Source of the DNA: Cohnella sp. CFH 77786
GTDB lineage: Bacteria > Bacillota > Bacilli > Paenibacillales > Paenibacillaceae
Length of the DNA stretch: 64,000 nucleotides
Direction of reading: 5' to 3'
Assembly (NCBI RefSeq): GCF_019400745.1
Contig: NZ_WJIB01000006.1
Location: forward strand, 1-64,000
Part shown: positions 1 to 7,634 of the stretch, in pieces
How the letters are laid out: the number at the start of each line of letters is the position of its first letter
Numbering within the stretch: the first letter of the stretch is position 1
Position numbers and translations under genes: made by a program
The notes under the pieces: model-generated
What the model was told of the DNA's origin: nothing
Databases searched by the model: none
The model's input: the letters and a program-made list of their open reading frames with translations, nothing else

Positions 1-127
1 TGCGGTTTGCGGTTTGCGGTTTGCGGTTTGCGGTTTGCGGTTTGCGGTTTGCGGTTTGCGGTTTGCGGTTTGCGGTTTGCGGTTTGCGGTTTGCGGTTTG
101 CGGTTTGCGGTTTGCGGTTTGCGGTTT
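1..127. repeat. Heptamer tandem repeat (TGCGGTT)n, about 18 copies
   Basis: The unit TGCGGTT repeats without visible error from the first base of the window to about position 127, so the array extends beyond the window. It lies 3' of the amidoligase gene, whose stop is at 181. In the + frame it would encode a CGLRFAV repeat, but no credible gene goes with it. Seven-base units are not a multiple of three, so copy-number slippage inside any gene to the left would shift its frame. Confidence 0.95.
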
Positions 128-180
128 ATGCCGGGCGGAGTGCTGGGTATGGTGATAGGTGATGCGGTACGGCAGGCGCC

Positions 181-1419
181 TCACCCAACGGGAATTCCCC
201 ACTTGGCCCGAATGTCCGCCGTTTCGTCCCACTTTCGCCCCGCGGCCACGGCTTCGTAAACGAAATCGACGGCTTCGGCGTATTTCCGGTACCCCGCTGT
301 GCGGCGGAGCTCCTCGTAAAATCCGAGAGCCGCTTTCCGCAATCTCGCTTCTCCTTCCCCGCTTTCCGCACGGTCCGTTCCATAGAACGCATCCCGCAGC
401 GCATCCTCGTCGAGCGGCCGCCGGCCGGCCAGCTCCCCGGCGTGCTCGGCCGCAATTTTGGCCAACGACAGCACGCCGAGCGCGAGCCGGCGCGACACCA
501 GCCAGCTGGGCGGAGTGCGGTACTCGAATCCCCCGTGCGGCTGGCGACGGAAATCGCCGAGCGCGCCGTAACGCGGTCTCCTGGCCGCGGCTCCGGGCGG
601 CTCGAGCAGCCGCAGCGGCAGCGCGACGGCGTTGTCGAGCGCGCGCAGCCGCTCGGAAGTCAAGGCGGCGCCGCTCAGATGCACGTGGCCGCCGAGCGGA
701 AGACCGGGCACGGGCCAAGCCCCGGCGCGCCAGATCAGCGGCTCGCGGCCGATTTTCCGCGCGGCGGCGGCCAGCAGCCGGCCGATCGCATCCGCGACGG
801 CGGCCGGCTCTTCCGCCGGCTCCGGGCGCAGTTCGACCAGCGGCCATAGGCGGACGCCCCGCCGAACGACCGAATCGCATCCCGCCGAACCGTCCGGCGG
901 CAAATACCGGGAAGCGGGAACGACCCTCCCGTTCGGGGCCTGCAGCAAGAATTCGGGATCCGCGCCAAGCGTCGCGCGTACGCCAAGCTCCTTCTCTTTC
1001 GCCGCAAGCTCCTCCTTTACCCTCCGAATCCGTTCCGTTCTTGCTTCACCTTCTCCCGGCGAGGGCCGCATCGTCCCGGAAATGCCCGCGATCCAGGGCC
1101 GTCCCCCTTCGTCCGTGCCCACCAGAACTTGTCCCTCGTCGAGACCGAGCGCGAGCAGCGTCCTCGACGCCGCGCGGGTCACGATCCTGCGAAGCCGGTC
1201 ATCCGGCTCGAGTCTCGCGGCAGTCTTTCCCGCGGGTCCCGAAGCCCCCCAGACGCGCCGGACGTCCGTCGCTTCCAAGTCGTATATCGTAACCGAAAAC
1301 GTGCGCCCATCCGCTTGATTGTCGAAACGGAAGCCTTCCCTCCGCAGCCTCCGGACGATTTCATCCGCCGGCAAACGCCCGGCAAGGTCCGCGCCAGCGC
1401 CTGTTTTCAAAGCCCGCAC
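181..1419 (-). CDS. Putative amidoligase, phiEco32-like COOH-NH2 ligase type 2 family
   Basis: This 412-aa protein has a C-terminal ATP-grasp-like amidoligase region. Three blocks match the phiEco32-type COOH-NH2 ligase family: LGADPEFLL at 151-159, GGHVHLSG at 243-250 and EYRTPPSWL at 299-307. The family is predicted to join carboxyl and amino groups, as in peptide or glutamyl-type ligation; the substrate here is unknown. The first ~140 residues have no recognised domain. The start is a GTG with no strong ribosome-binding site, so the N-terminus is uncertain. The gene lies directly downstream of cotE on the same strand (about 205 bp gap), which could mean a role in modifying spore or wall peptides; that link is inference from position only. 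Confidence 0.8.
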   Translation of the reverse strand: MRALKTGAGADLAGRLPADEIVRRLRREGFRFDNQADGRTFSVTIYDLEATDVRRVWGASGPAGKTAARLEPDDRLRRIVTRAASRTLLALGLDEGQVLVGTDEGGRPWIAGISGTMRPSPGEGEARTERIRRVKEELAAKEKELGVRATLGADPEFLLQAPNGRVVPASRYLPPDGSAGCDSVVRRGVRLWPLVELRPEPAEEPAAVADAIGRLLAAAARKIGREPLIWRAGAWPVPGLPLGGHVHLSGAALTSERLRALDNAVALPLRLLEPPGAAARRPRYGALGDFRRQPHGGFEYRTPPSWLVSRRLALGVLSLAKIAAEHAGELAGRRPLDEDALRDAFYGTDRAESGEGEARLRKAALGFYEELRRTAGYRKYAEAVDFVYEAVAAGRKWDETADIRAKWGIPVG

Positions 1420-1624
1420 CCCCCGCCGAAAACACGGGAAGGGCCGTCCCGCCGGCGGTTGAACGCCGAAGCCGAATGACCCTTCCCTTGTTGCATCCCG
1501 AACGGAATCCCATTTGCGGCGCTTTCCACGAAAAATGGGCCGTTCCCGACGTCCCGAAAGGGCATCCGCCCTCGCCTTCGCACCCGCTTCGACATAGACT
1601 TAAGTACAGACCCGGGCCTGCGGG

Positions 1625-2188
1625 TCACAGATCGTCTTCCAACAAGTCGGAATCGAGATCCTCGTAATCCGCGTCGTCGCCGCCGAGCCCGAAATCATGA
1701 TCCTTTTCGTCGTCATCTCCGTTCGGATCCACCAGGACTCTGACTTTCGTTTCCGCCACCATCTCCACGGCGAACTCTTTCTCCACTCGGATGACCACGG
1801 TGGAACCTCCGCCTCCGATCGTCGCTTCCACGCAGTTCGGCTCCTGAGTTGCATCCGCGGAGACTTCTTCCGTGGAGGAGCGGTGCCTGGGGTCCACGTA
1901 CGAGAGAGGCACGAGATCGACGTAGGAAATGGTCTCTTTGGCCACGTCCGTTTGGGAGTTTTTGCTGTACGAATACCAGATGTTAATATCGTAGGACCCG
2001 ATCACCTCGATGCCGTCCCCCGATCTTACCGCTTCGTACTGATGATTGATGATCCATGCCCCCAATATGCTGGAAGGATGGTGCGGCGGCTTTACGGTGT
2101 GGGTAACCGTCGAAAACTTCCGGCCTTTGCCGCAAACCGCTTTCGTGATGATTTCCCTCCGCTGCAGCCGTCTATCCGCAATAGCCAT
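1625..2188 (-). CDS. cotE: Outer spore coat morphogenetic protein CotE
   Basis: The 187-aa product closely follows Bacillus subtilis CotE (181 aa). It shows REIITKAVCGKGRKF near the N-terminus, then SSILGAWIINHQY and YDINIWYSYSKNSQT, and ends in an acidic tail rich in D and E. CotE is the scaffold for the outer coat of the endospore and acts in the mother cell, so it marks the organism as a spore former. I chose the ATG at 2188 because GGAGGAGG lies 9 nt upstream; an ATG at 2206 sits just before that ribosome-binding site. In B. subtilis cotE neighbours mutS-mutL, which may lie just left of this window. A short GACCCG/CGGGTC hairpin at 1608-1625 follows the gene. Confidence 0.93.
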   Translation of the reverse strand: MAIADRRLQRREIITKAVCGKGRKFSTVTHTVKPPHHPSSILGAWIINHQYEAVRSGDGIEVIGSYDINIWYSYSKNSQTDVAKETISYVDLVPLSYVDPRHRSSTEEVSADATQEPNCVEATIGGGGSTVVIRVEKEFAVEMVAETKVRVLVDPNGDDDEKDHDFGLGGDDADYEDLDSDLLEDDL

Positions 2189-2285
2189 TCGGTAGACCTC
2201 CTCCATACGATCAAGTCACTTAAAGTCTATGCAGGACATTCGTCTAGAGTGACAAAAATGTATCCGTGCACGCACCCTTCAAGCT

Positions 2286-3296
2286 TTATTCTATGACCGC
2301 AGGATCGGAAGAAGACTTCCGTTTTTTGGAGCGTTTCGCGATTTGAAGGCAGCGTTTGAGTTCCCGGGACAATTGCAGAAGCGCCGCCCTTGTCTCGAAC
2401 TCCTCCCGGGTGGCGGGAAGGGGCATGCGGCGGAAACTCTCTTCGAGCACGCCGAGTTTACGTTCCGTTTCGCCCTCGTAGAATTCGGATTTCACGTCCT
2501 GGGACAAGCGGTCGAACAGCCCTGCGATCATCTCCGCTTGCGGAACCTTACTGGATACAAACGCTACCGATTCCATCATCAGTTTGACGGAATCGAGCTG
2601 TTCGCGCCTCATATGGAAATAGAGCTGCCAAGGCTCATCCTGCGGGATCAGCCTGTTTTCGCGCGCCCTGTCGGACAAGACGATCCCGCGTTCGATCGCG
2701 TCCTCGGCGGCGATCAGTTCTTCTCCCGCCCACAGCGTCTCCGGATCGCGCAGATGGCGGGCCAATTGGACAAATATGGCGGCAAGGGAATCTTCCGTCC
2801 TGTCCCGCAGCGCCGTCAGCTTCTTCCCCTCCTTCGGCATATATGCGAGGTTGAACGCCGTCGCCCAGCCCAGACCGATCAGCAGCAGCTGAAGTTCGGC
2901 GACCAGCGCGTCGGGGGAAACTTCGCGTTTCGAGAACAGATGGAAAACGACGACCGAGCCGGTCACGATGCCGTCCTTGAGTCCGAAACGCCCGAGCAGC
3001 GGGAACGCGATCAGAATATAGATCGACAACACCCAGATATGAAACCCGATAAGCCGGAACAAGGCCATGGCGAGCAGAAGTCCGAGCAGGGACGCGGCAA
3101 ACCGCGCGAAGACGATCCGCAAGCCCTTCCACCGGGTCGTCTCGACGCCCAGAATCGCGAGCAGTCCAGCGGACAGCGGATTGTCGGCTCCCGCGAACGT
3201 CGCCGTCAAGATGGCGGCCAGCGCGGCCGCAGCGGTTTTAATCACCCGGAAGCCGAAATAAGAACGAATGGATCCCCAGACCTTCTCCGGGCGCAT
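2286..3296 (-). CDS. Aromatic acid exporter family membrane protein (ArAE/DUF939-like)
   Basis: A 336-aa membrane protein. The N-terminal ~140 residues hold several hydrophobic segments (for example TAAAALAAILTATF and LSIYILIAFPLLGRFG), followed by a soluble helical C-terminal half rich in charged residues. This matches the Firmicute aromatic acid exporter family, small relatives of the fusaric-acid/AaeB transporters; the substrate is not known. The ATG at 3296 is preceded by AAAGGGG, whereas the longer open frame upstream has no initiation signal. The gene ends 98 bp before the cotE start and follows the M32 carboxypeptidase on the same strand. Confidence 0.75.
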   Translation of the reverse strand: MRPEKVWGSIRSYFGFRVIKTAAAALAAILTATFAGADNPLSAGLLAILGVETTRWKGLRIVFARFAASLLGLLLAMALFRLIGFHIWVLSIYILIAFPLLGRFGLKDGIVTGSVVVFHLFSKREVSPDALVAELQLLLIGLGWATAFNLAYMPKEGKKLTALRDRTEDSLAAIFVQLARHLRDPETLWAGEELIAAEDAIERGIVLSDRARENRLIPQDEPWQLYFHMRREQLDSVKLMMESVAFVSSKVPQAEMIAGLFDRLSQDVKSEFYEGETERKLGVLEESFRRMPLPATREEFETRAALLQLSRELKRCLQIAKRSKKRKSSSDPAVIE

Positions 3297-3442
3297 CGAA
3301 GCTTGTCCCCTTTCTCGCGATCTGTCCGCCGCCGCGGCGGCGAACGTCCCTCCGATCGTAGCCATCGCGGACCAATGCGTCAAATTGATTGCCGCTATTT
3401 CATCAAAAAGACGCCCGCACGAAACAGGCGTCTGGCAGGGCA

Positions 3443-4993
3443 TCACTTCAATCGGTAAATCTCCTTGTATTTCCCTTCCAGGTAATCGCAGAGATACGAT
3501 GATTGCAATTCCTGCCCGCTGATCTGATGGATGATCTCGGAAGGGCGGAGCGATTTCCCGTACCGGTACACTTGCTCCGTCAGCCAAGCCTTGAGCGGGT
3601 GCAGGTTGCCGGCCGCGATCTGCTCATCCAAGGAATTGAGCCGGCGCCGCGCGGCATCCATGATTTGGGCCCCGTACATGTTGCCCAAGGAGTACGACGG
3701 AAAATATCCGAAATCGCCGCCGGACCAATGCACGTCCTGCAAGACGCCCTCCGCGTCGTTCGGAGGCACGATGCCGAGCGCTTCCTTATATTTCGCGTTC
3801 CATACTTCCGGCAGCTCGCGCGCGGACAACCCTTCGTTGAACAGCATCTTTTCGATTTCGTAGCGGATGATGATATGGAGGTTGTAGGTCAGTTCATCCG
3901 CTTCGATCCGGATCAAGGACGGTTCCACGAGATTGATGGCCCGGTAGAATTCTTCGGCGGAGACGCTTTCGAATTTGCCGGGAAAATGCTTCTTGAGCTC
4001 GGGGAAATAACGATGCCAGAACCCGCGGCTCCGTCCGATCATGTTCTCCCACAGCCGCGACTGGGACTCGTGGATGCCGAGCGAAGTCCCCGTGCACAGA
4101 AGGGTGCCGTACAGCTCGGGATCCAGATTCTGCTCGTATAGCGCGTGTCCGCATTCGTGAATCGTCCCGAATAGAGCGCTCATGATATCGTTGGGCCAAT
4201 AGCGGGTGGTGATTCGAACGTCCCCCGGGTTCAGTCCCGTCATGAACGGATGGACGCTTTCGTCGAGCCGGCCCGCTTCGAAGTCGAAGCCCATTTCGCC
4301 CAGGATGAATTTGCTGAACGTTTTCTGCGCTTCGATATCGAACTTGCCCTGCAGGAAGGTTGTATCCGGCCGGTCTCCCTCTTTCGAGATCGCTTCGGCG
4401 AGCGGCACGAGGCGGCCCTTCAATTCGCCGAACAGCCGGTCCAAATCCGAAGTCAGCATGCCGGGCTCGTATTGATCGAGCAGCGTATCGTACGGAGTAG
4501 TCTTGACGCCCCACAGCTCGATGAAGCGGCGCTTGTAGTCAATGATCTTCTCCAGGTAAGGAAGGAAACCGGGGAAATCGTCCTTCGCTTTCGCTTCCTC
4601 CCAGGCGGCTTCGGCTTGCGAGGCCAGCACCACGTATTCGCGGAATAATTCCGGGGGAAGCTTGCGGTTCCGTTCGTAGTCCAGCTTGCACTCTTCCACG
4701 TGCCTGCGGTCGATTCGTCCAAGACTGTTCAGCATATCCGGCTCCGAGAGCTTCTCCAGGAGCTCCCCTATTTCGTCGGACGTGGCGAGCCGGAACGATT
4801 CGGCGGACAAATCGCCGTACGCTTCGGAACGCAGGTCGATGCCCTTGCGCGGGGCTCCCGTTCTCATGTCCCAGTAAACGACGCTTAAGATTTCCCCGTA
4901 GTGCTTGATTCTGCCGGTCAAATCCCGGAATCGTTTGAGAATGTCCGGCTCAGCCGCTTGAGACTCGTTCAAATGGATCCGCCTTCCCTTCAT
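3443..4993 (-). CDS. M32 family metallocarboxypeptidase (carboxypeptidase Taq/YpwA type)
   Basis: About 516 aa, close to the ~500 aa usual for M32 carboxypeptidases such as B. subtilis YpwA and Thermus CP-Taq. The zinc motif HECGH is at about residues 279-283 in FGTIHECGHALYEQ. Other family blocks are DESVHPF, GIHESQSRLWEN, RIEADELTYNLHI and HWSGGDFGYFPSYSLGN. It removes C-terminal residues from peptides in the cytosol. Start choice is open: the ATG at 4993 has AAGAGG 9 nt upstream, while the ATGs at 5002 and 5014 and the TTG at 5038 have poorly spaced sites. The intergenic region to the divergent 5154 gene carries a direct repeat. Confidence 0.92.
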   Translation of the reverse strand: MKGRRIHLNESQAAEPDILKRFRDLTGRIKHYGEILSVVYWDMRTGAPRKGIDLRSEAYGDLSAESFRLATSDEIGELLEKLSEPDMLNSLGRIDRRHVEECKLDYERNRKLPPELFREYVVLASQAEAAWEEAKAKDDFPGFLPYLEKIIDYKRRFIELWGVKTTPYDTLLDQYEPGMLTSDLDRLFGELKGRLVPLAEAISKEGDRPDTTFLQGKFDIEAQKTFSKFILGEMGFDFEAGRLDESVHPFMTGLNPGDVRITTRYWPNDIMSALFGTIHECGHALYEQNLDPELYGTLLCTGTSLGIHESQSRLWENMIGRSRGFWHRYFPELKKHFPGKFESVSAEEFYRAINLVEPSLIRIEADELTYNLHIIIRYEIEKMLFNEGLSARELPEVWNAKYKEALGIVPPNDAEGVLQDVHWSGGDFGYFPSYSLGNMYGAQIMDAARRRLNSLDEQIAAGNLHPLKAWLTEQVYRYGKSLRPSEIIHQISGQELQSSYLCDYLEGKYKEIYRLK

Positions 4994-5073
4994 TTGATAC
5001 ATCCTCTTGATCATACCTTCCTGAAAATCTATAATCAACTTACTTGAAGCGGCGGCGGCAGTTCGCCCGGCAG

Positions 5074-5133
5074 GTGAGAGTTTGACTCCGTCAACTCCCT
5101 AGAGCGGTGAGAGTTTGACTCCGTCAAACTCCC
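5074..5133. repeat. Direct repeat pair, 33-bp period
   Basis: GTGAGAGTTTGACTCCGTCA occurs at 5074-5093 and again at 5107-5126, followed each time by A(A)CTCCCT. The pair sits in the divergent intergenic region between the M32 peptidase and the YqkB-like gene, just upstream of the latter's ribosome-binding site. The core ACTCCGTCAAC also occurs in the repeat array at 41.2-41.4 kb, which suggests a shared repeat family. Confidence 0.8.
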
Positions 5134-5153
5134 TATTAGAGGAGGATTCATCG

Positions 5154-5507
5154 ATGAAAATGGAATGGAGCGCGGAAGCGGTCCGGAGGCTGCGCGAGAA
5201 ATTCGGGGCCGAGGTCCGCGGATTTCGCCTGGTTTACGATACGGAAGGCTGCGGCTGCGCCGTGAACGGAGTGCCGGCATTATGGTCGGCGGACCGCCCC
5301 GAACCGGGTGACGTCGCGGCGGAGAGCGATCCGTTTGCTTTGTGGCATGATCCGCGCCACGCCGTTTTTTTCGACGAAGTGCTGCGAGTCTCCTTCCTGC
5401 CGGAGAGACAAAGCTTCCGGCTTTCCAGCGACAGCCAGACCTATACGACGAGACTGGTTTTGGCGGATCGCAGAAGAACGGGAGCGGCCGCCGAAAACCG
5501 CAATTAA
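5154..5507 (+). CDS. HesB/YqkB-like iron-sulfur cluster biosynthesis family protein
   Basis: A 117-aa protein resembling B. subtilis YqkB: an N-terminal AEAVRRLREKFG helix, the signature YDTEGCGCAVNGVPALW around residues 27-43, then VFFDEVLRVSF. It belongs to the HesB/IscA-like fold but has only the GCGC cysteine pair and lacks the C-terminal CGCG of true A-type Fe-S carriers, so cluster transfer is not assured. The ATG at 5154 has GAGGAGGA about 7 nt upstream; the longer frame from 5115 has no such site. The gene precedes the beta-carbonic anhydrase by 18 bp, probably in one transcript. Confidence 0.82.
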   Translation: MKMEWSAEAVRRLREKFGAEVRGFRLVYDTEGCGCAVNGVPALWSADRPEPGDVAAESDPFALWHDPRHAVFFDEVLRVSFLPERQSFRLSSDSQTYTTRLVLADRRRTGAAAENRN

Positions 5508-5525
5508 AGCTTGGAGGGAACGAAA

Positions 5526-6110
5526 ATGCGCAGAATTGACGAAATCTTAAGTTTTAACCAGGAATTCGTGGAGAACAAGGAATACGAGAAATACATGACC
5601 ACCCGGTTTCCGGACAAGCGTCTGGTAATCGTCACTTGCATGGATACCCGGTTGACCGAATTGCTCCCGAAGGCGATGAACCTGAAAAACGGAGATGCCA
5701 AAATCATCAAAAACGCGGGCGCGATCCTGACTTCGCCGTTCGGCAACATCATGCGGAGCATCATCGTCGCTCTCTACGAGCTGGCGGCCGACGAAGTCAT
5801 GATCATCGGCCACCACGAATGCGGGATGGCGGCCATCGATTCCGAGAAAGTGGTCGCCAAGATGATCGACCGGGGCGTTCCGGAGCATGTCGTGCATACG
5901 CTGCACAACTCGGGCGTCAATTTCAGCCGCTGGCTGCGAGGCTTCGACACCGTCCGGGAAAGCGTCGAGAACAGCGTCGACATCGTGCGCAAGCATCCGT
6001 TGCTGCCGCCGGGAACGCCGGTTCACGGCCTCATCATCCACCCGGAAACGGGCAAGCTCGAGCTTGTCGTCGATGGTTACGAGTATTTGGGGAACGCTCA
6101 GCAAAAATAA
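5526..6110 (+). CDS. Beta-class carbonic anhydrase
   Basis: A 194-aa protein with the zinc ligands and catalytic dyad of beta-carbonic anhydrases: CMDTR (Cys38, Asp40, Arg42) and HHEC (His96, Cys99). The sequence resembles the short Firmicute form such as B. subtilis YtiB. It interconverts CO2 and bicarbonate in the cytosol. The ATG at 5526 is preceded by GGAGGG with good spacing; an in-frame ATG at 5511 lies before that site. A perfect inverted repeat follows directly after the stop and can end transcription from both sides. Confidence 0.93.
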   Translation: MRRIDEILSFNQEFVENKEYEKYMTTRFPDKRLVIVTCMDTRLTELLPKAMNLKNGDAKIIKNAGAILTSPFGNIMRSIIVALYELAADEVMIIGHHECGMAAIDSEKVVAKMIDRGVPEHVVHTLHNSGVNFSRWLRGFDTVRESVENSVDIVRKHPLLPPGTPVHGLIIHPETGKLELVVDGYEYLGNAQQK

Positions 6111-6116
6111 AAAGCG

Positions 6117-6144
6117 AAGGACTGAACCGGCCGGTTCAGTCCTT
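6117..6144. terminator. Perfect 14-bp inverted repeat, bidirectional terminator
   Basis: AAGGACTGAACCGG pairs exactly with CCGGTTCAGTCCTT. The element lies between the convergent carbonic anhydrase and DUF309 genes. The DUF309 stop codon (TGA, 6136-6138) lies inside the right arm, so the hairpin overlaps the coding end. Confidence 0.8.
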
Positions 6145-6681
6145 CTGCCTGTTCAGCCTCTTCCGTTCGGCGGACAAACGGCGGGCTTCGACGACGCGGG
6201 TACGGTCTCTCGTCAAATGCCGGTTCACGGTGTCCGCGTCCACCCGGTCCAGCGGCGTGTCCCATTCCCAACCTCGATTCAGGCAAGCCGACTGTGCCGC
6301 CTCCTTCAGTGCCGGATCGGCGATCGGCAATTCGATATCCCGGTAAGCGGGCGGCCGCGGACGGCTCCAAGCCACGGCGGCGGCTTGCAGCCTCGCTGCC
6401 AGCTCCTCCCCATCCATGCCGAGCTCGGCCATGAGCGCCGGCTCTGCCTCTTCGGCGGCTTTGGCCATCATTTTGCGCGCGCCCGCCCAGTTGCCCCTGC
6501 GCGCGTGATAGCAGGCGACGGCAATCCGGATGAAGACGAGCCAGCACCCGGTATGGCGTGTACCCGCTTGCTCCTTCCAATATTCCTCCATGATTTCATG
6601 GCATTCGAAATAATCGCGGGAACCATGGTACTCCGCCAGAAAATCGATATAAGCCTTCGGATATCGGTCCATACTGTTCAT
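6136..6681 (-). CDS. DUF309 domain-containing protein
   Basis: A 181-aa protein. The N-terminal ~70 residues match DUF309 (B. subtilis YpuF type): FLAEYHGSRDYFECHEIMEEYWK followed by a helical segment. The family is small, all-helical and of unknown biochemical role. The C-terminal half, rich in A, E and R, has no recognised domain. The first ATG at 6681 has AAGGAGA about 11 nt upstream; a second ATG three codons later is possible. It is transcribed towards the carbonic anhydrase. Confidence 0.78.
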   Translation of the reverse strand: MNSMDRYPKAYIDFLAEYHGSRDYFECHEIMEEYWKEQAGTRHTGCWLVFIRIAVACYHARRGNWAGARKMMAKAAEEAEPALMAELGMDGEELAARLQAAAVAWSRPRPPAYRDIELPIADPALKEAAQSACLNRGWEWDTPLDRVDADTVNRHLTRDRTRVVEARRLSAERKRLNRQKD

Positions 6682-6837
6682 GTGTCGGCGTTCTCCTTGC
6701 GTAAACGGATCGTGATGTTCCCAATATAACGCAAATTCGCGAAACCGGCATCCTTAAATATTTCTGAAACCAAGGCGCCCGGTCTTCGTATTACATCATC
6801 AGATTCACCAATATTCTTGACGGAGGGAATATCCTTC

Positions 6838-7281
6838 ATGTGGAAAAAAGCTTTGCTGCTCTTCAGCCTGTTTACGTTTACGTTCGCGGTAACGGCCCCG
6901 CTGTACGACAGCGCGGAAGCGAAACCGCGCTCGTTCAGATCCGGAACGAAATCGTTCACGAACACGCCTAACAAATCCCAAAGCTCGGTCAACAGCGGCA
7001 GCGCGGCGAAATCTACGACCGGCGCCGCGGCGACGACCGCGAACCGGGGCTTCTTCAGCGGAGGCAGCTTCCTGAAAGGCATGATGATCGGAGGCCTTGC
7101 CGGCTTGCTGTTCGGCGGCTTGTTCGGCGGCATGGGCTTCATGGGTAACGTTCTCGGCTTCCTGGTGAACCTGATCGCCATCGTCGCTCTGTTCATGATC
7201 ATCCGCGCCGTGTTCGATGCGATCCGCAGGCGCCGCTCGGCCCAGCGTCCGGAGTACCCGAACCAACACCGCCGCTGGTAA
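6838..7281 (+). CDS. Small secreted/membrane protein of unknown function
   Basis: A 147-aa protein with an N-terminal signal-like segment (KKALLLFSLFTFTFAVTAPL) ending near DSAEAKPR, a Ser/Thr/Ala-rich stretch, then a glycine-rich hydrophobic region (GGLAGLLFGGLFGGMGFMG) and a second membrane segment before a basic tail (RRRRSAQRP). The layout resembles the N-terminal part of bacterial Tim44-like proteins, but the Tim44 domain itself is absent. GGAGGG precedes the ATG at 6838. It is followed 6 bp later by the DUF2653 gene, so the two are likely co-expressed. Confidence 0.75.
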   Translation: MWKKALLLFSLFTFTFAVTAPLYDSAEAKPRSFRSGTKSFTNTPNKSQSSVNSGSAAKSTTGAAATTANRGFFSGGSFLKGMMIGGLAGLLFGGLFGGMGFMGNVLGFLVNLIAIVALFMIIRAVFDAIRRRRSAQRPEYPNQHRRW

Positions 7282-7287
7282 AACGCC

Positions 7288-7566
7288 ATGAGACTATCGA
7301 TGGACGAAATCGTCAACGCCGTCTGCCTGAACCTCGCGGACCGGCACCAGGTACCGGTCGAATCGATTCAGGTGGAGCTGCTGTACGACGAGGACAACGG
7401 CTTCTCCGCCGAAGTGTGGGTCCAAGGCAGGAGCCGATTCCTGGTCGAGGCGAATCTGAAAGAAGCGATCGTGCGTTACATGGAAACCGAATACGGCCGG
7501 CGCGTCTATCCATCCCAAATCACGCTGGACGTCGAAGATGAAATGTGGGCGGACATCGCGGATTAA
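7288..7566 (+). CDS. YxcD-like DUF2653 family protein
   Basis: A 92-aa acidic protein resembling B. subtilis YxcD (DUF2653). It begins MRLSMDEIVNAVCLNLADRH, followed by VELLYDEDNGFSAEVWVQGR and FLVEANLKEAIVRYM. The function is unknown. It is the second gene of a two-gene unit with the upstream membrane protein and ends before a strong hairpin shared with the convergent ABC-F gene. Confidence 0.8.
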   Translation: MRLSMDEIVNAVCLNLADRHQVPVESIQVELLYDEDNGFSAEVWVQGRSRFLVEANLKEAIVRYMETEYGRRVYPSQITLDVEDEMWADIAD

Positions 7567-7576
7567 CGCAGGAAAA

Positions 7577-7617
7577 GGAAACCCCGAACCGGGACAACGT
7601 CCGGATTCGGGGTTTCC
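7577..7617. terminator. Bidirectional terminator between DUF2653 and ABC-F genes
   Basis: GGAAACCCCGAA (7577-7588) pairs with TTCGGGGTTTCC (7606-7617), with T/A-rich flanks on both sides. It lies between convergent genes. Confidence 0.85.
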
Positions 7618-7634
7618 TTCATTCGGAAGACCGT

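Noticed and set aside
159..1292. 377-codon plus-strand frame rich in Arg/Pro/Ala
   Set aside because: Antisense shadow of the amidoligase gene; the minus frame carries the conserved motifs.
1407..1628. 73-codon frame between cotE and the amidoligase gene
   Set aside because: No ribosome-binding site, arginine-rich composition and no recognisable family.
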